Below are positions 39,801 to 47,086 of a stretch of DNA of 64,000 nt, piece after piece. The position numbers were made by a program, and so were the translations under genes. Origin of the DNA: Valencia hispanica (lineage: Eukaryota > Chordata > Actinopteri > Cyprinodontiformes > Valenciidae); contig OY747701.1 in the NCBI GenBank assembly GCA_963556495.2, positions 36,546,001 to 36,610,000 on the forward strand, written 5' to 3'. Position 1 is the stretch's first letter. The number at the start of each line of letters is the position of its first letter. The notes beneath the pieces were generated by a model. The model was not told where the DNA came from and made no database searches. It saw only the letters and a list, made by a program, of their open reading frames with translations.

Positions 39801-40399
39801 GTAGTGAACTGTGATCCAGTGGTATCTTTTTGTCCTAGTTCTGTATCCACCCTATCTGAAGGAAGTCTATGTGACCTTGCTGCTGTACTATACATCAGAG
39901 GCTCCATCTCTCCATTCTGAAGTCCATTATGAGGAACCCTCAACAGGGCAACACAGTGAGGCCCACTTGATGGATGAGCCTTGTATGTCATGGCTTTGCT
40001 CATTCTCTCCCCTAAAGGATGTTTCTCAGCTCCAGCACCTACTTTCTTCTGTTTGTGAGAGGGCCCCGACCCTCCACTTCCAATTCCTAAAACTGGTCCA
40101 ACTCTCATCCCCACAGCTGGACCACTAGTCCTTTTCTTCTTTCGGGTTTCCGACCGTGCCCGGGAGTTTTCTATCACTGAATGCTGGGTGGTAGTGAGGG
40201 GCTCCCCGGGATTTTTTGGAACTTTAGGGCGTTTGTGTGAATGTCGTCTCGAGCTGTTGAACTGGTCGATGAATTCCTCGCAGTGCAGCAGGTGATGCTC
40301 TGGTTCCCAGGTGTCCTCCTTACTCCCATAACCTTTCCATCTGATCAGGTACTCCCACTTACCCTTCTTGTTTCGCCTCTTGTCCACAATCCGCTCCAC
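12653..40399 (-). CDS. CDYL2: Chromodomain Y-like protein 2, six of seven coding exons
   Basis: Exons in transcript order are 40399-39793, 29493-29276, 13622-13450, 13370-13160, 13043-12900 and 12811-12653. All have GT donors and AG acceptors, and their phases close exactly: 607+218+173+211+144+159 = 1512 bases, 503 codons plus stop. The human protein has about 506 residues. The order is an N-terminal chromodomain, a basic disordered linker, a conserved KRLRYNVRQNESNCRFRDIV block, then a C-terminal crotonase (enoyl-CoA hydratase-like) fold. Family knowledge: the chromodomain reads methylated histone H3 lysines in nuclear repressor complexes, and the crotonase domain binds CoA or corepressors rather than acting as a normal hydratase. 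Sequence such as VFDKRLRYNVRQNES and NNALTPE favours CDYL2 over the paralogue CDYL. Exon 1 (about 8 residues) was not found and should lie above 64000. No disabling change is seen. Confidence 0.95.
12900..13043 (-). CDS. CDYL2: CDYL2 exon 6
   Basis: Exactly 48 codons run from acceptor 'ctaaatgcag' to donor GTAGGT. They read ANEMLFCGRKLTAQEACSRG, LVSQVFWPTTFNQEVMLRVK, EMASCNAV. This is the helical part of the crotonase trimer interface. Identification is by near-identity to vertebrate CDYL2. Confidence 0.94.
13160..13370 (-). CDS. CDYL2: CDYL2 exon 5: crotonase fold, core
   Basis: The exon starts G-GAC-TTT after 'actcctttag', completing the split Arg. It reads DFVLAFIHFKKPIVVAINGP, ALGLGASILPLCDVVWASER, then AWFQTPCAALHLTPSGCSSY and TFPQILGVAL, ending at donor GTGGGT. 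INGPALGLGASI is the signature loop of the fold that normally holds the oxyanion-hole glycine. The positions where active hydratases carry catalytic glutamates are not glutamate here, as usual for CDY proteins. Confidence 0.94.
13450..13622 (-). CDS. CDYL2: CDYL2 exon 4: crotonase fold, first half
   Basis: The exon begins I-M-K-E-V-C-R-A-L-G-N after acceptor 'gtctctacag' and reads through LLLLSSVGTVFCSGLEPSYL to RIAEAVR, with the donor CG|GTAAGT splitting an Arg codon. SSVGTVFCSGLE is the strand and loop that build one side of the CoA/oxyanion pocket in crotonases. It is too short and in the wrong frame to stand out as an open frame, so it is identified from homology plus splice sites. Confidence 0.93.
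14315..15723 (+). mobile_element. Old Tc1-like element relic, interrupted by a SINE
   Basis: The left end ('ttcaaaagcattcatacaaa') and the right end ('gaatacttttgcaaggcac' near 15703-15721) are degenerate forms of the fish Tc1 terminal repeat. Inside are transposase echoes on the plus strand, such as W-S-S-Q-S-P-N-I-N-P near 15027-15060, just before the expected catalytic Glu. No frame is open for long. The SINE at 15309-15616 inserted later. It lies in CDYL2 intron 4-side sequence (between exons 3 and 4). Confidence 0.7.
15309..15616 (+). mobile_element. tRNA-derived SINE, copy 1
   Basis: A tRNA-like head carries an A-box-like 'gtgactcaggaagtagg' and a B box 'ggttcgagtcccc' at 15362. The body has a 'ggtggtggtcaaagg' block and the tail 'gtgtgaatgtgtgcctgaa', 'gcgctataagagtacaggcc'. 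The same blocks occur in the same order at 28787-29063, which proves a repeat family. Confidence 0.8.
15724..17900. other. CDYL2 intron 3, nothing recognised
   Basis: AT-rich intron sequence. The open frames here, up to 150 codons at 16350-16802, show no domain and no splice context. Confidence 0.5.
17901..18253. repeat. Imperfect long-spaced inverted repeat
   Basis: 'catccagcacaatttt' and the following bases at 17901-17929 match the reverse complement of 18226-18253 at 26 of 28 aligned positions with one single-base gap. The spacer is about 295 bases and contains a GC-richer patch at 18040-18095. Confidence 0.7.
18254..18998. other. CDYL2 intron 3, AT-rich, nothing recognised
   Basis: Very AT-rich with many ATAAA/TTTAAA words around 18660-18900. 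No gene or repeat border seen. Confidence 0.5.
18999..19036. repeat. Perfect 16-bp hairpin
   Basis: GCCATACCATACCTTC (18999-19014), loop ttagct, then GAAGGTATGGTATGGC (19021-19036). All 16 pairs are Watson-Crick. It lies in a CDYL2 intron, so the hairpin can form in the pre-mRNA or, if transcribed, on either strand. Confidence 0.85.
19037..19690. other. CDYL2 intron 3, nothing recognised
   Basis: No coding or repeat signature found. Confidence 0.45.
19691..19884 (+). pseudogene. THAP-type zinc finger relic
   Basis: The plus strand reads CRGCRNASLPEHQVHRFLKN in the frame of TGT at 19700. After a frame shift in the A-run near 19758-19766 it continues TIFRAWLRFVQLKSLNL and then GVSEANFRPDN. 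The layout (Cys pair, HRF-K, W, then a degraded CxxHFxPD-like site with the Cys and His lost) resembles a THAP DNA-binding domain, found in P-element-like transposases and THAP host proteins. The shift and stops make it nonfunctional. It could be the N-terminus of a dead transposase; moderate confidence. Confidence 0.5.
20576..21576. mobile_element. Middle element of the nest, hAT-like with TAGGGCTGTAA ends
   Basis: TAGGGCTGTAA at 20576-20586 and its reverse complement at 21566-21576. Next to the right end an ATG at 21528 opens MSNTSAVWQNLV, which resembles the start of a BED-finger hAT transposase. No clean 8-bp duplication remains. Confidence 0.6.
20815..21483. mobile_element. Inner hAT element with perfect 8-bp duplication
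   Basis: The element spans 20823-21475, with ends CAGTGCTTAATTTG and (right, inverted) CAGGGCTTAATTTG. It is flanked by identical tgtggctt at 20815-20822 and 21476-21483. The 653-bp interior is noncoding. The intact duplication shows it is the youngest layer of the nest. Confidence 0.88.
22825..24321 (-). CDS. L2 LINE reverse transcriptase part of ORF2, 498 open codons
   Basis: Catalyses target-primed reverse transcription of the element's RNA. The motifs are in order: LVNYRPISNLPFLSKVLEKI near residue 57, FQSGFRAHHSTETALVKV near 95, LVLLDISAAFDTVNHNILLE with the first catalytic Asp near 130-150, CGVPQGSVLGPILFTIYMLP near 190, and SYADDTQLSI near 218 with the catalytic Asp pair. The C-terminal region LDYCNSLLSGSQQNAIKSLP and AAARVLMHIKKRDHISPVLA is the conserved L2/CR1 end. 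There is no stop for 498 codons, so this is a young copy. The first Met is not the true start: homologous residues (ELSELSKILASSKPSTC) continue upstream until a frame break near 24385. Confidence 0.92.
   Translation of the reverse strand: MLDPIPTKLFKEVFHLVPGPILDMMNLSLVNGYVPQEFKIAVIKPLLKKPSLDQDDLVNYRPISNLPFLSKVLEKIVANQVCEHLNSNELFEEFQSGFRAHHSTETALVKVTNNILIASDNGLVSVLVLLDISAAFDTVNHNILLERLEHVAGIKGTALGWFKSYLSDRFQFVHLNDKSSSLSRVTCGVPQGSVLGPILFTIYMLPIGRIIRQHGINFHSYADDTQLSINPDEPSQLGRLQACLEDIKTWMTLNFLLLSSDKTEVAVFGPEVLKQKLMSQSIHLDGIKLAPSNNVKNLGVIFDRDLSFKSHIKQVSRISFFHLRNIAKIRNILSRSDAKKLVHAFVTSRLDYCNSLLSGSQQNAIKSLPLIQNAAARVLMHIKKRDHISPVLASLHWLPVKSRIEFKILLLTYKALNNQAPSYIRNQIVSYVPNRALRSQTAGLLVVPRISKSRKGGRSFSYQAPLLWNQLPALVREADTLFTFKARLKTFLFDKAYS
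24595..24927 (-). pseudogene. L2 LINE ORF2 fragment between endonuclease and reverse transcriptase
   Basis: The frame reads LTLDSVAPLKKKVASHRRLT and PWFNAELHILKQNTRKLERK, the conserved linker of L2-like ORF2 (APLK, WF-AEL, R-LER-W). It is separated from both flanking domains by frame breaks. It is part of the same element. Confidence 0.85.
25228..25641 (-). pseudogene. L2 LINE apurinic-like endonuclease fragment
   Basis: The frame has DFLCLTETWLQQED (catalytic Glu of the ExxW motif), GRGGGVATIF, LFVVLYRPPGPYSQFLDQI and RVIIVGDFNIHMEY (GDFN with catalytic Asp and Asn). These are the classic motifs of the APE-type endonuclease that nicks target DNA. The N-terminal strand and the SDH motif at the end are cut off by frame breaks. 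Confidence 0.88.
26111..28294. other. CDYL2 intron 3, nothing firmly recognised
   Basis: Open frames up to 118 codons on both strands at 26780-27255 overlap each other and match no family I know. No repeat boundary was seen. Confidence 0.45.
28296..28735. mobile_element. Tc1-like terminal fragment or internally deleted copy
   Basis: 'agtgccctgcaaaaataatt' followed by 'cacaccccttgcatatttc' and 'aaccacaaacttcaatgta' is a fish Tc1 left terminal repeat. A weak right-end echo ('gctgacaaaatgtaaaaag') lies near 28685. No transposase is left between them. Confidence 0.6.
28787..29063 (+). mobile_element. tRNA-derived SINE, copy 2
   Basis: Shares with copy 1 (15309-15616) the head, the 'tctggtggtggtcagagg' block, 'gtgtgaatgtgtgctagaa', 'gaatgactgaacgtagtgtg' and the 'gtacaggctatttaccattt' end. 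It keeps an extra 'gtgggcaagacacttcacc' block that copy 1 lacks. Ends about 210 bases from CDYL2 exon 3. Confidence 0.82.
29276..29493 (-). CDS. CDYL2: CDYL2 exon 3: conserved pre-crotonase block
   Basis: The exon starts after 'tttctgtcag' with GC TCC, giving G-S-S-L-A-N-G-K, then HSSVKRKLAEEKGYVFDKRL and NCRFRDIVVRKEEGFTHVLL, and ends NNALTPE|GTGAGA. The KRKL...VFDKRLR segment is strongly conserved in CDY-family proteins and leads into the first strand of the crotonase fold (THVLLSS). A longer open frame runs through the donor but adds unrelated residues. Confidence 0.93.
29494..30179. other. CDYL2 intron 2, nothing recognised
   Basis: AT-rich sequence upstream (in transcript sense) of exon 3. 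No coding or repeat signature seen. Confidence 0.45.
30180..31070 (-). pseudogene. Probable decayed DNA transposon, Tc1-like or relative
   Basis: On the minus strand broken frames give helix-turn-helix-like phrases (e.g. H-P-S-K-L-T-L-K-A-N, 'TKNPKT') and evenly spread moderate-GC sequence unlike the surrounding intron. The pattern fits a heavily mutated transposase, but I could not locate catalytic residues or inverted ends. Low to moderate confidence. Confidence 0.4.
31071..32040. other. CDYL2 intron 2, nothing recognised
   Basis: AT-rich. The 106-codon minus-strand frame at 31444-31764 has no recognisable domain. Confidence 0.45.
32041..32527. mobile_element. TTAA-flanked short DNA element
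   Basis: TTAA at 32041-32044 and at 32524-32527 bracket 479 bases. The ends AGGAACAGGGGGCAGGAT (left) and AGGAGCATGGGGCAGAAT (right, inverted) match at 15 of 18 positions. TTAA duplications are typical of Kolobok and piggyBac elements; the AGG start fits Kolobok better than the CCC of piggyBac. The GC-rich patch at 32430-32490 is inside it. Confidence 0.7.
32528..33796. other. CDYL2 intron 2, nothing recognised
   Basis: AT-rich intron sequence with no open frame or repeat that I can name. Confidence 0.45.
33798..34018. mobile_element. Palindromic MITE, copy A
   Basis: The two halves are inverted relatives ('ggttcaacacacctgaatca' against 'gaattagctgtgctggagc', and 'aagggccggtatcgagca' against 'cagacaccgggcccttaag'). 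The same architecture recurs at 39405-39600 and 56968-57150. Confidence 0.7.
34394..35112. mobile_element. Non-autonomous hAT element with perfect duplication
   Basis: The element at 34402-35104 begins CAGAGGTGGGCAGA and ends, inverted, CAAAGGTGGGTAGA. It is flanked by identical ctaattag at 34394-34401 and 35105-35112. The inside has many 'tacttttacttaagt'-like words repeated at both ends. No transposase. Confidence 0.88.
35113..38360. other. CDYL2 intron 2, nothing firmly recognised
   Basis: AT-rich. The frames at 36628-37072 (87-99 codons on both strands over one GC-richer patch) overlap each other and match no family known to me. Confidence 0.45.
38361..38745 (-). pseudogene. Relic of a Tc1-like transposase
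   Basis: The plus strand carries diverged words of the Tc1 copies at 44583 and 60476 in the right order: 'gtgggccaaaactttcaat', 'catggtttgtgacaaactcc', 'gtctttcttcttgccactat', 'gttgtcccgttgacagg', 'ctgtgtatctctgcagctcc' and 'accatgggtttaatac'. It corresponds to the middle third of the transposase on the minus strand. Much older than those two copies; no open frame. Confidence 0.75.
39405..39600. mobile_element. Palindromic MITE, copy B
   Basis: Starts 'agtggtttccaactccagtc' and ends '...gatactggcccctggcgacc', with inverted inner halves as in copies A and C. Located about 190 bases downstream (in transcript sense) of CDYL2 exon 2. Confidence 0.65.
39793..40399 (-). CDS. CDYL2: CDYL2 exon 2: chromodomain and linker
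   Basis: The exon opens right after a 'ggcccccag' acceptor with VERIVDKRRNKKGKWEYLIRW. W and Y of RWKGYGSKEDTWEP supply two of the aromatic cage residues; the third aromatic should come from the missing exon 1. After HHLLHCEEFIDQF the sequence becomes a Ser/Lys/Arg/Gly-rich linker with basic clusters (KKKR, HKQKK) that may act in nuclear import. It ends GAA CTA G|GTAAGA, splitting a glycine codon completed by exon 3. The linker is more diverged from mammalian CDYL2 than the domains, as expected for a disordered region. Confidence 0.95.
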
Positions 40400-42588
40400 C
40401 TGGGGGCCACACAGAGAAAACACATTAGGGTTGGGGGGCAGAAACCTAATTAGAAACAACAGTGAGCTGCAACGGGAAGTTTAAAACTCCAGTAACATGC
40501 CAAGTAGAGCCTTTGCAAACCTCTTTAGCCAAAAAGGCAAAAGCACTGTTCTGAGGAATTTTGCTGATGAGGCGGACGAACAGGAAAGGCCAATGGGTGC
40601 TGATAAACCCTGATGCTAGCCGTGCTAGTACCACAACCATGGCAAAGCATTTCTAAGATTGACAGAAAGGTCAGTAAAGGTCTAATAACTTTAACAGTGA
40701 AGAGATAAACATACTTGACGGTTAGTGCAGAACTTCGACCAGTAACAATCTACCCTGTTGATTCTGGTTGATCAAAAAAGGTATTATGATGCAACATTAC
40801 CTGAAGCAAATAAACTGAATTTAGCTGGTGCTAAATACATTTGGATAGACCAGATTCTTTTATATACCATATACAATGTATTGTATTGACCAGCTCCATG
40901 TTTACACTGTAAAAGAAAAAAAGTTAAATAACTTTCAAAAAATGTTTAACTTACATCTGAAGTCATATTCAGTAAATTAGAATATGAGTTAAAGAGGCTC
41001 ATTCTTCAGATTTAAACATACTTTTCATTAATCCGGCATTTCTCTATTACAATTGGTTTCTTTATGTGTGTGATGTAACATTTTAATACTAAATGTCTTT
41101 TTTGCATTACATGCAAGTGAAAAATCTTTATATTTAACAGAAATTAGTGCTAGAAAACATCTGTTTGTGATTAATTAATGCATTCCACTTAGTGAACTGG
41201 GTTACTGAAATAAATTAACTTTTCAAGAATATTTCAATTTATTGAACGGTATAGAAGCTGCTTTAAACAATAAAAGAAAGGATAATGAGTCATTAGTGAC
41301 ACTATCATGATAACCTGTGGTACTGGATCAAAAGTTATGTAAATTTAGCCTCAGGTGGAAACAATTTGACGGAGTTTATAATCTGGTGTTATAGACAGTT
41401 TTTATGTTTGTTGAAAACAATTAGTGATGAATGAAATGTATTCAATCATCTAATGCAAACATAATTTTAAACAACCTTTTTTGTTTCATAATCTCAGTAG
41501 TATCAAGTTGAAAAATATCCAACTTTATAAAGATAATGCTACTTGATTTAAAAGTTGATCTGAACAGTAGTCTCAAACAAAGGAAATGTAAAGAATCAAT
41601 GCTGCATCATTCACCAAAGAAAAGGAAATCTTACTTATAACATTATGACCACACTTACTGTTGTGCAAGTCCTCCTTTTACCATGCAAACACTTCTGACA
41701 AAATCAAATTCAAACAAAACTTTGATTTTGCATCCAACTAAAATACATATAAATTCTTTAAGCCAACACTTAAAATCCCATGTCCAAAAGAAACAAAGGA
41801 CTTTCGTCCAATAGCGCTCACTTCTTTGTTAATGAAAGCTCTAGGAAAGATTTTACTTCATGTCAGATTTTGCATCTTGTCAGTACAACTCAGAACAAAC
41901 TTGAAAAAAAAAATTCAATTGTGTATAGACATAGAAAAGAAAAACAAGATGCTGTTGGCACAGTGGTGCATATAAAAAAACCAATATCAAATATGCACGT
42001 GCACATTTTTGTGCACTTTTGATCTGCATTCAATATGAAACGATTGAACATTTTGCTAACAAAAATGGTTGAAAAACAGATTAAACCTTCATTCTAATCC
42101 AGAACCAGGCTAATGCTTTAGACTCTTGATGTGGACATTTTATTTCTGGATCTAAAGTCTATGATATTGATCTAACAATTTTATCACAGTAATTATTAGA
42201 GTCAAGGAAGAGGCCTTTCACCCACTCTGATCTAACTGTTGACTCCTCAGGAGCAAGAAGTGTTTTGGTTAACCTTGCAATGAAGACATAACATCAGGGG
42301 ACTGAAGGCAGAAGCTGCTTGCAGAGAAGGCAGACATGATCTGGGTGCGAGAGAGTTCGAGTGTTGGCCCAGACGGGCTCATGTTTAAGACTGGCCGTAA
42401 TAAAACATGAAAAACGCCGATGCAGACTCCAGCCTCATTCCAATGAGGGGAAGAAGACATATCTTCCCATAACACTCTTCGGTACATTGAAAGAAAAACC
42501 CATCTCAAAACCAGTAGTTTTTCGGGCCCAAAACTAAACAAAAACGAGCTTGACCTATTGCGGTCATAGTAGAAAAAGCACTAGTAGA
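40400..42588. other. CDYL2 intron 1, proximal part, nothing recognised
   Basis: AT-rich sequence. No first exon coding MASGDLYE-like residues followed by a donor was found here or further right. Confidence 0.5.
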
Positions 42589-42589
42589 G

Positions 42590-42735
42590 CCTCCCAGATG
42601 GTGATCTGGAATATCCCCAAAATCTAATCACTTGTTCCTGGTCCCACTGCAGATATTTCCTGAAATTTTCATCAAAATCCGTCAAACAACATTTTGAGTT
42701 ATGTTGCTAACAGACAGACAAACAAACAAAACGTG
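42590..42735 (+). mobile_element. Probable LINE 3' tail, RTE-like
   Basis: 'tcccagatggtgatctgga', 'ttttcatcaaaatccgtca' and 'ttttgagttatgttgctaac' followed by 'agacagacaaacaaacaaa' resemble the short 3' UTR and tandem tail of RTE/Expander-type fish LINEs. Recognition is from memory of the pattern. No coding part. Confidence 0.45.
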
Positions 42736-44047
42736 GCAAAAACATGTCCTCCTTGTTGAAGGTAATTATAGACAAGCAGGCTTCTTATGCTACTGCTGTA
42801 AGCAGGAATGGGCTCCTGGTCTTCATTGCAGCAGATCTGTATAGTGCATTTATAGCATATGGACCAACTGTCTGCAGCCATGATTGCTGTCTAAGTTATA
42901 TATAACCGACATAATAAAATGCCAGAAATAAACAACTTATTATAACAGCAACCCCTCCCCTGACAAAAAACTGAAAATGCGAAAAATATAGGTCCCACGT
43001 TAGTTAGAGTTAATCACGTTACATTACACAGGGCTTAATCTGGGATCTGATCTATGCTTTTTTTGTTTACAACAAACATCTTAAATACCAGTAATACCAT
43101 CTTAAAATCAGAAATCGACTAATAACCTTTACACATACACTTTCTGCTGTACTTTATTCTGAGTCTGACCAGGGAGTGTCAATTTTCAGGTACGTTTTGT
43201 GACATCTGCCAAGTTTAAGATAAGAGCTAACCCTCTGAAAAGGAGAGATAAGTGATTGGAACCCAGGAAAGCTGCAAGGCGCTATCATTGCTCTAATGTC
43301 AGACCACCATTAACAGAGCGTTTTACGATAGGATTTCACCAGAAGAGACCGCAGAGGACTAGAAAACACACAGATATCAAAACTGAACAGGAATGGAATG
43401 AATCCAGAGTGAATCAACGCAAGAGTTAGAAACATACACAAAGACATCCATGTCACAAAGAGAATACACAATGTGTCAATTCAAGAGTTTCAAAATATAA
43501 ATGTTCTTTACCATTAAAAAAAAAATATTCTAATTAAAGCGAAAGTTTTTCAAAAGTGCTGGCTTTATGTTCATTATATAAAAATAGCATTCAGTTCAAA
43601 GTTCTGAAAAAAAAAGATTAGCTCCACGTTCATTTACAGTAGTCAAAAAAAAAGATTTTAAAAAGATTGTTCAAATTAAAAAAAGTAATAACATTAGCAG
43701 GAGACATGCTTTTTCTCTTGAAGAACGAAAATCTCCAACCAAGTATGGCAGAGCTTACGGTCTTGTTTCTTTTGAATCGTGACTTTCATGCAAAGCATGA
43801 GAAGAGATCATTAGATGGCAGAGTACAGTCCAGATGTAGAGCGAAACACAGTCCTATCTGGACCCTGGCCAACTACTAGCTTTTATTACTGCAATTCTGT
43901 TTTAACCTGCATCCTTTTCTAATATTTGATTGACAGCAGGGGAAGACTCAACTAGCTTCCAGCTGAGCCCCGTGTGCTGCCCATAAAGGGAGAATTGAGC
44001 AAGTTGAGAGCTGAAGAAATGCTTTGACAAAATACTACAATTGGTGA
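42736..44047. other. CDYL2 intron 1, nothing recognised
   Basis: No clear feature. A fragment 'cagggcttaatctgggatct' near 43030 resembles the end of the inner hAT at 20823 but no partner end was found. Confidence 0.4.
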
Positions 44048-44580
44048 TAGGGCTGGACGATAAAATCTAACAATACCGAAATGTATGACTGTTACAGACG
44101 TCATTTTGCCCATGTCTGTATATTCGGTATAAAAAAAATGTTAAAAGGTGTGTTTTAGTTTAGCGATGCTCATGTCCCTTTAAGATGCTGAGTGTATTAG
44201 CTTGCTGGCTGGATGGGGTAGAGTCACATGGCTACGTACAGTCAGGTGAATCCACCCCATTCAGTCTGTAACAAGTAGGAAACAGTGTTGCCAAAGTAGC
44301 GACTTTGTTGCTATATTTAGCGAGCTTTTAGACCCCACTAGAGACTCTTTTTCAAAAAAGTGACTAGCGACAAATCTAGTGAATTTTCATGGTGTTATTG
44401 GAGACCTTTGGAGACTCTTATGTGAAGCATGTATCTTTGTTACTCTTGTCACTGAGCAGAGGTGCTGCAGTGGGCCCAGAGTACTCACAGCATGCTGCCA
44501 GCCCGCGTGCTGCAGCTCCAACCGCCCACCCATCTCCCACTGGAGAGAAGATATTTACCCCGCTGAGCCCAGAATGCTAA

Positions 44581-46177
44581 TACAGTGGCTTGCAAAAGTA
44601 TTCGGCCCCCTTGAACTTTTCCACATTTTGTCCAAAAACATGAATCAATTTTATTGGAATTCCACGTGAAAGACCAAAACAAAGTGGTGTACACGTGAGA
44701 AGTGGAACGAAAATCATACATGATTCCAAACATTTTTTACAAATAAATAACTGAAAAGTGGGGTGTGCATAATTATTCAGCCCCCTTTGGTCTGAGTGCA
44801 GTCAGTTGCCCATAGACATTGCCTGATGAGTGCTAATGACTAAATAGAGTGCACCTGTGTGTAATCTAATGTCAGTACAAATACAGCTGCCCTGTGACGG
44901 CCTCAGAGGTTGTCTAAGAGAATGTTGGGAGCAACAACACCATAAAGTCCAAAGAACACACCAGACAGGTCAGGGATAAAGTTATTGAGAAATTTAAAGC
45001 AGGCTTAGACTACAAAAAGATTTCCCGAGCCTTGAACATCCCACGGAGCGCTGTTCAAGCGATCATTCAGAAATGGAAGGAGTATGGCACAACTGTAAAC
45101 CTACCAAGACAAGGCCGTCCACCTAAACTCACAGGCCGAACAAGGAGAGCGCCGATCAGAAATGCAGCCAAGAGGCCCATGGTGACTCTGGACGAGCTGC
45201 AGAGATCTACAGCTCGGGTGGGGGAATCTGTCTATAGGACAACTATTAGTCGTGCACTGCACAAAGTTGGCCTTTATGGAAGAGTGGCAAGAAGAAAGCC
45301 ATTGTTAAAGGAAAACCATAAGAAGTCCCGTTTTCAGTTTGCCACAAGCCATGTGGGGGACACAGCAAACATGTGGAAGAAGGTGCTCTGGTCAGATGAG
45401 ACCAAAATGGAACTTTTTGGCCAAAATGCAAAACGCTATGTGTGGCGGAAAACGAACACTGCACATCACTCTGAACACACCATCCCCACTGTCAAATATG
45501 GTGGTGGCAGCATCATGCTCTGGGGGTGCTTCTCTTCAGCACGGACAGGGAAGCTGGTCAGAGTTGATGGGAAGATGGATGGAGCCAAATACAGGGTAAT
45601 CTTGGAAGAAAACCTCTTGAAGTCTGCAAAAGACTTGAGACTGGGGCGGAGGTTCACCTTCCAGCAGGACAACGACCCTAAACATAAAGCCAGGGCAACA
45701 ATGGAATGGTTTAAAACAAAACATATCCATCTGTTAGAACGGCCCAGTCAAAGTCCAGATCTAGATCCAATTGAGAATCTGTGGCAAGATCTGAAAACTG
45801 CTGTTCACAAACGCTGTCCATCTAATCTGACTGAGCTGGAGCAGTTTTTCTAAGAATGGGCAAAAATGTCAGTCTCTAGATGTGCAAAGCTGGTAGAGAC
45901 AAACTCTAAAAGACTGGCAGCTGTAATTGCAGCAAAAGGTGGTTCTACAAAGTATTGACTCAGGGGGCTGAATAATTACGCACACCCTTCTTTTCAGTTA
46001 TTTATTTGTAAAAAATGTTTGGAATCATGTATGATTTTTGTTCCACTTCTCACGTGTACACCACTTTGTATTGGTCTTTCACGTGGAATTCCAATAAAAT
46101 TGATTCATGTTTGTGGCTGTAATGTGACAAAATGTGGAAAAGTTCAAGGGGGCCGAATACTTTTGCAAGCCACTGTA
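44581..46177 (+). mobile_element. Tc1-like transposon, full length, with TA duplication
   Basis: The element is 44583-46175 (1593 bp). It starts CAGTGGCTTGCAAAAGTATT and ends with the inverse, between TA dinucleotides at 44581-44582 and 46176-46177. Terminal repeats extend over 200 bases ('acttttccacattttgtc', 'tgaaagaccaaaacaaagtg'). A sister copy lies at 60476-62051. Confidence 0.95.
44942..45958 (+). pseudogene. Tc1-like transposase, disabled by start loss and one stop
   Basis: Cut-and-paste transposase of the Tc1/mariner superfamily. The frame of 338 codons is the normal length for the family. The start codon is ATA instead of ATG at 44942. An in-frame TAA at 45851-45853 (codon 304) cuts off the last 35 residues. 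N-terminal paired-like helix-turn-helix (KISRALNIPRSAVQAIIQKW), the linker GRPPKLTGRTRR, then the DDE core: first Asp in WSDETKMELFG, second Asp in FQQDNDPKHKA, and Glu in SPDLDPIENLW, 34 residues on. All three catalytic residues survive, so inactivation is recent and depends on two small changes. The first in-frame ATG is at 45032, inside the helix-turn-helix. Confidence 0.93.
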
Positions 46178-46774
46178 TATTGCGCATGCTCAAAGGAGCT
46201 GCTGGCTTATCCTACCCGCGCTTAGAAGTAAATGCAAAAAATTTTCTGTTTAAAACAAACTGCACACAAAATAAATCACCGATTTCACTCACAGCTCAGT
46301 CACTTCTCCTCGCCAACAGAATGTGCGCCACTTTGAGACAGATGTTAAGCAGTCATCATGTCTCAGTCTAAACTGGACTCTCAGAGATACAGAAAAGAGT
46401 GGGAATCGAACCCTGAATTAAAAGGCTGGTTGAAGCCATTTATTGGAGATGTTGCATGGGCCTATTGTCTGTGTAAGTGTAAGGCTTATTTTTATGCCAA
46501 AATTAGTGATATAAAAAACAGGACAACTCAAAAACATATTAAAAAGGCAAAACTTTATAACGGTTCCACCCTAACCACACAGCCGTTAATGGTTTAAAAA
46601 AAAAAAAAACGATTCTGCAAAAACTATTATTTAAGAAATTATACACTTCACCTACGGCATCCATTACAATTTCGTGCACATTATGCAAATGAGGCGGGGG
46701 GGGTAGAGCTGGTCGAGGAGGAAAAGAAGCCACAGCCCCACCTAGAGAAAAAAAAAGTTGGTGGGGTAGTTATT

Positions 46775-46996
46775 TGTTAATTAGTTGTTAGCATCCTCTT
46801 CATGAGACTATCCTGCAACAACAGTGTCTTCAGTCGGAGGCTTCTTCAGTTTCACTGCAATACAGACCGCTACAGGAAATCTTTCCTGCCAACAGTCATC
46901 ATGATCTACAACAACTCCTTAAATAATTAATTGTATGAGCTATACCAACACTTAATTCCCCTCTGGGATCAATAAAGTATTTTTTAATATGAATTG
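46775..46996 (+). mobile_element. Rex1-like LINE 3' end
   Basis: Reads 'cagaccgctacaggaaatc', 'tttcctgccaacagtcatc', 'ctacaacaactccttaaat', then 'cccctctgggatcaataaag' and ends 'gaattgaattgaa'. This is the 3' end typical of Rex1-type fish LINEs. A second copy in the opposite orientation is at 54019-54220. Confidence 0.75.
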
Positions 46997-47086
46997 AATT
47001 GAATTTAAATTATCGTCTATCGTTATCGTGCTGAAGTGCTCAATATATCGTGATATTGATTTGAGGCCAGATCGCCCACCACTAGT

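Larger units (their letters stand above)
44048..47086. mobile_element. hAT-like host repeats split by later insertions
   Basis: TAGGGCTGGACGATA at 44048-44062 is a transposon terminus that recurs inverted at 62068-62082. At 46998-47086 a related but not identical terminus ('ttatcgtctatcgttatcg ... gatcgcccaccacta') closes the region. A Tc1 (44583-46175) and a Rex1-like tail (46775-46996) sit between. Whether the two ends belong to one element is uncertain. Confidence 0.45.

Noticed and set aside
42269..42541. 90-codon minus-strand frame in CDYL2 intron 1 considered as CDYL2 exon 1
   Set aside because: It lacks the expected MASGDLYE-like residues followed by a donor, and it lies next to a LINE tail, so it is probably repeat-derived.
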